Assembly (NCBI GenBank): GCA_008375315.1
Contig: CP032507.1
Location: 1,725,001-1,789,000 of the forward strand
Direction of reading: 5' to 3'
Origin: Ectothiorhodospiraceae bacterium BW-2
Lineage (GTDB): Bacteria; Pseudomonadota; Gammaproteobacteria; Thiohalomonadales; Thiohalomonadaceae
Length of the DNA: 64,000 nucleotides
Position 1 is the stretch's first letter. Every line of letters starts with the position of its first letter. Below the pieces are notes generated by a model, which was given only the letters and a program-made list of their open reading frames with translations, was not told the DNA's origin and ran no database searches. The translations under genes and the position numbers were made by a program. This document shows, one piece after another, positions 62,297 to 64,000 of the stretch.

Positions 62297-63286
62297 TTGT
62301 CACGCCAGAACGCCCTCTCAAATTGGCCGCAGCTCTCGTTAGGGGTGGGGGTCTCACTGCTGCTGCATGGGGCGCTGTTAGCGGCGCTGCTGCTGTTTGG
62401 GCGCGAGTTGACCCGTAGCGTAGTACCGCCGTCGCCCCCCCCATCGCAACCCGTTATCGAAGCGATCGCTATCGACGAGAGCCGTCTGGAGCAGCAGCGC
62501 CAAGCGAAACTAGAGGCCGAACGCCAAGCCAAAGCCAAAGCCGAGGCCGAGCAGCAAGCGAAACTAGAGGCCGAACGCCAAGCCCAAGCCAAAGCCAAAG
62601 CTAAAGCCGAAGCCGAGCAGCAAGCGAAACTAGAGGCCGAACGCCAAGCTAAAGCTAAAGCTAAAGCCGAAGCCGAGCAGCAAGCAAAACTAGAGGCCGA
62701 ACGCCAAGCTAAAGCTAAAGCTAAAGCCGAGCAGCAAGCAAAACTAGAGGCCGAACGCCAAGCTAAAGCTAAAGCCGAAGCCGAGCAGCAAGCAAAACTA
62801 GAGGCCGAGCGCCAAGCTAAAGCTAAAGCCGAGGCCGAGCAGCAAGCAAAACTAGAGGCCGAACGCCAAGCTAAAGCTAAAGCTAAAGCTAAAGCCGAGG
62901 CCGAGCAGCAAGCAAAACTAGAGGCCGAGCGCCAGGCGAGGGAGGAGGCGCTGCAAAAGCAGTTACAAGCCGAGTCTGAGAGACTACGCCAGCAGCATCA
63001 GCAGCAGCTAGGTCAGGCGCGACAGCGCTATATGGCCGCGCTACAGGCGAAAGTGGAGCGAAACTGGAACCCCCCACTGGGGGCCAAATCGGGTGACCGT
63101 TGTCAGGTTTTGGTCGATCAGATCCCCAGTGGCGTGGTGGTTGATGTTAAAGTAGAGAACTGTCGAGGTTCAGACGCTTTTCGCATCTCGGTTGAGCAGG
63201 CGGTAAGAAAGGCCTCACCGCTGCCAACACCGACGGAGCGAGAGCTGTTTGAGCGCGAAATTGAGTTTACCTTTTCACCACAATAG
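62297..63286 (+). CDS. tolA: Tol-Pal protein TolA
   Basis: TolA links TolQR to Pal and TolB through the periplasm. The 329-residue protein has a membrane anchor (LSLGVGVSLLLHGALLAALL), a long helical stretch of repeated Ala/Lys/Glu/Gln units, and a C-terminal domain (RYMAALQAKVERNW and GDRCQVLVDQIPSGVVVDV). The first codon is TTG at 62297, with no clear Shine-Dalgarno, so it may depend on ribosomes from tolR nine bases upstream. No ATG lies in a plausible position. Confidence 0.93.
   Translation: MSRQNALSNWPQLSLGVGVSLLLHGALLAALLLFGRELTRSVVPPSPPPSQPVIEAIAIDESRLEQQRQAKLEAERQAKAKAEAEQQAKLEAERQAQAKAKAKAEAEQQAKLEAERQAKAKAKAEAEQQAKLEAERQAKAKAKAEQQAKLEAERQAKAKAEAEQQAKLEAERQAKAKAEAEQQAKLEAERQAKAKAKAKAEAEQQAKLEAERQAREEALQKQLQAESERLRQQHQQQLGQARQRYMAALQAKVERNWNPPLGAKSGDRCQVLVDQIPSGVVVDVKVENCRGSDAFRISVEQAVRKASPLPTPTERELFEREIEFTFSPQ
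62490..62935 (+). repeat. Eight repeats in the tolA helical domain
   Basis: The octapeptide KLEAERQA occurs eight times, separated by AKAKAEAEQQA-like segments of varying length. The DNA units are about 48-60 bp and nearly identical (AAACTAGAGGCCGAACGCCA and variants). Recombination between units could change the domain's length in frame. Confidence 0.9.
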
Positions 63287-63308
63287 AGAACGACTGAAGG
63301 GGAGAGTG

Positions 63309-64000
63309 ATGAGTCATCCTATATTTGGCAGACGATTACCGCACTACTGGGGAGTGCTACTACTACTGTTGACGGCCAACCTTGAGGCGAGGTTGCAGAT
63401 AGAGATTACCGCCGGCGTGGAGAGTGCCGTACCGATTGCGATTGTCCCCTTCGCCGCAACTGAGGCGTTGCCCGAAGATATCGCCGCCATTATTAGCAAC
63501 GATTTGGCCCGCAGTGGCCAGTTTGCACCACTCGCTGCGGCAAAGCTGCCGGCGAGACCCTCAGAGGGGAGCGACATTGAGTTTGAACAGTGGCGCACAC
63601 TAGGAGTTGACCATATCGTGGTCGGGCAAGTGAGTCGTGGCGGCGAGGGCTATACCGTCCGTTTTCAACTCTTTGATCTCCATCGTGGGCGCCAGCTAAC
63701 CGGCTACGCCCTGCCGGTCGGTAGCGCCAGTGGCCTGCGCCAAGCGGCCCATCAGGTGAGCGATCTGGTCTATGAGCAGTTAACCGGCATTAAAGGGGTA
63801 TTTAACACCCATATCATCTATGTCACCAGCCACGATGGCGCTAAGGGGCGGGTATTTGAGCTTAAGCTGGCCGACTCAGACGGCTTTAACGAGAAGACGA
63901 TTCTCACCTCCTCGCAACCACTGCTCTCCCCCGCTTGGTCACCCGATGGAAAGCAGATCGCCTATGTCTCGTTTGAGGGTAAGCGCTCTGAAGTCTATCT
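63309..64000 (+). CDS. tolB: Tol-Pal translocation protein TolB, 5' part
   Basis: The reading frame runs to the window edge. It has a signal sequence (HYWGVLLLLLTANLEA), the TolB N-terminal domain (IEITAGVESAVPIAIVPFAA, FEQWRTLGVDHIVVGQV) and the start of the beta-propeller (LSPAWSPDGKQIAYVSFEG). GGGGAG precedes the ATG at 63309. About 230 codons are present; the remaining blades and pal should lie beyond the edge. Confidence 0.96.
   Translation, partial: MSHPIFGRRLPHYWGVLLLLLTANLEARLQIEITAGVESAVPIAIVPFAATEALPEDIAAIISNDLARSGQFAPLAAAKLPARPSEGSDIEFEQWRTLGVDHIVVGQVSRGGEGYTVRFQLFDLHRGRQLTGYALPVGSASGLRQAAHQVSDLVYEQLTGIKGVFNTHIIYVTSHDGAKGRVFELKLADSDGFNEKTILTSSQPLLSPAWSPDGKQIAYVSFEGKRSEVY

Noticed and set aside
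62284-62598. Ala/Ser-rich minus-strand frame over tolA
   Set aside because: It is the reverse reading of the tolA repeat region and has no gene signals.
62490-62935. Possible CRISPR-like array
   Set aside because: Repeats are coding, adjacent and without unique spacers; they are the TolA helical repeats.

Overview
The window looks like chromosomal DNA of a gammaproteobacterium. It carries ybgC-tolQRAB, ruvAB, hfq-hflX, rpmB-rpmG, purEK, rpe-gph-trpE with a separate trpGDC, a split B12-dependent ribonucleotide reductase (nrdJa-nrdJb), bioA, aroC, ssb, and an SAH riboswitch in front of ahcY. Base composition is moderate (a little over half G+C by eye). Coding is dense, with many 1-4 bp stop/start overlaps. 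No marker fixes the genus. A large-genome environmental lineage such as Chromatiales or Thiotrichales is a reasonable guess.

Layout. 1-3174: a flavodoxin fragment, a YtqB-like methyltransferase, metF and riboswitch-controlled ahcY, all on the minus strand (activated methyl cycle). 3312-7704: an unusual aldolase-like/Dabb fusion, then trpG-trpD-trpC and an inositol-monophosphatase-type phosphatase. 7673-10833: a chemoreceptor, a periplasmic rhodanese and pyrophosphatase. 10840-17313: hfq, hflX, purE, purK and a large hybrid histidine kinase on the minus strand. 17632-18053: rpmB-rpmG. 18077-19685: a hipBA toxin-antitoxin pair behind a candidate operator. 19680-25028: HyuA and a histidine kinase with periplasmic binding domains. 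25143-29150: a gliding-type (GldA/F/G-like) ABC exporter operon. 29178-30267: a small accessory patch with a perfect palindrome and a Uma2 nuclease plus a small HTH ORF lying between 22-bp direct repeats. 30363-32356: Pho box, phoB and a 2-phosphoglycerate-kinase-like gene. 32359-34124: PKHD hydroxylase and aroC. 34330-38437: NrdR boxes, intein-bearing nrdJa and nrdJb. 38492-42804: VanX-like dipeptidase, an unknown HTH protein, an ene-reductase and a Bcr/CflA pump. 43051-49410: four tandem, nearly identical ATPase/nuclease genes. 49463-55959: bioA, a small lipoprotein, ssb, rpe-gph-trpE and photolyase. 55972-58703: two CNNM/CorC-type proteins. 58875-58951: tRNA-His. 59097-64000: ruvAB and ybgC-tolQRA-tolB (cut by the window end).

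Most of the window is housekeeping. The strongest unusual element is the four-copy array at 43051-49410. Each unit encodes an AAA-type ATPase joined to a C-terminal PD-(D/E)XK-like nuclease motif, and the period is exactly 1599 bp. The copies are near identical except for a few short, sharply bounded blocks, which suggests recombination among members of a larger family. Other points of interest are the intein placed immediately before the radical cysteine of NrdJ, an aldolase-fold protein that has lost its zinc histidines and gained a Dabb domain, the hipBA operator, and the Pho box/phoB/2PGK unit without phoR.
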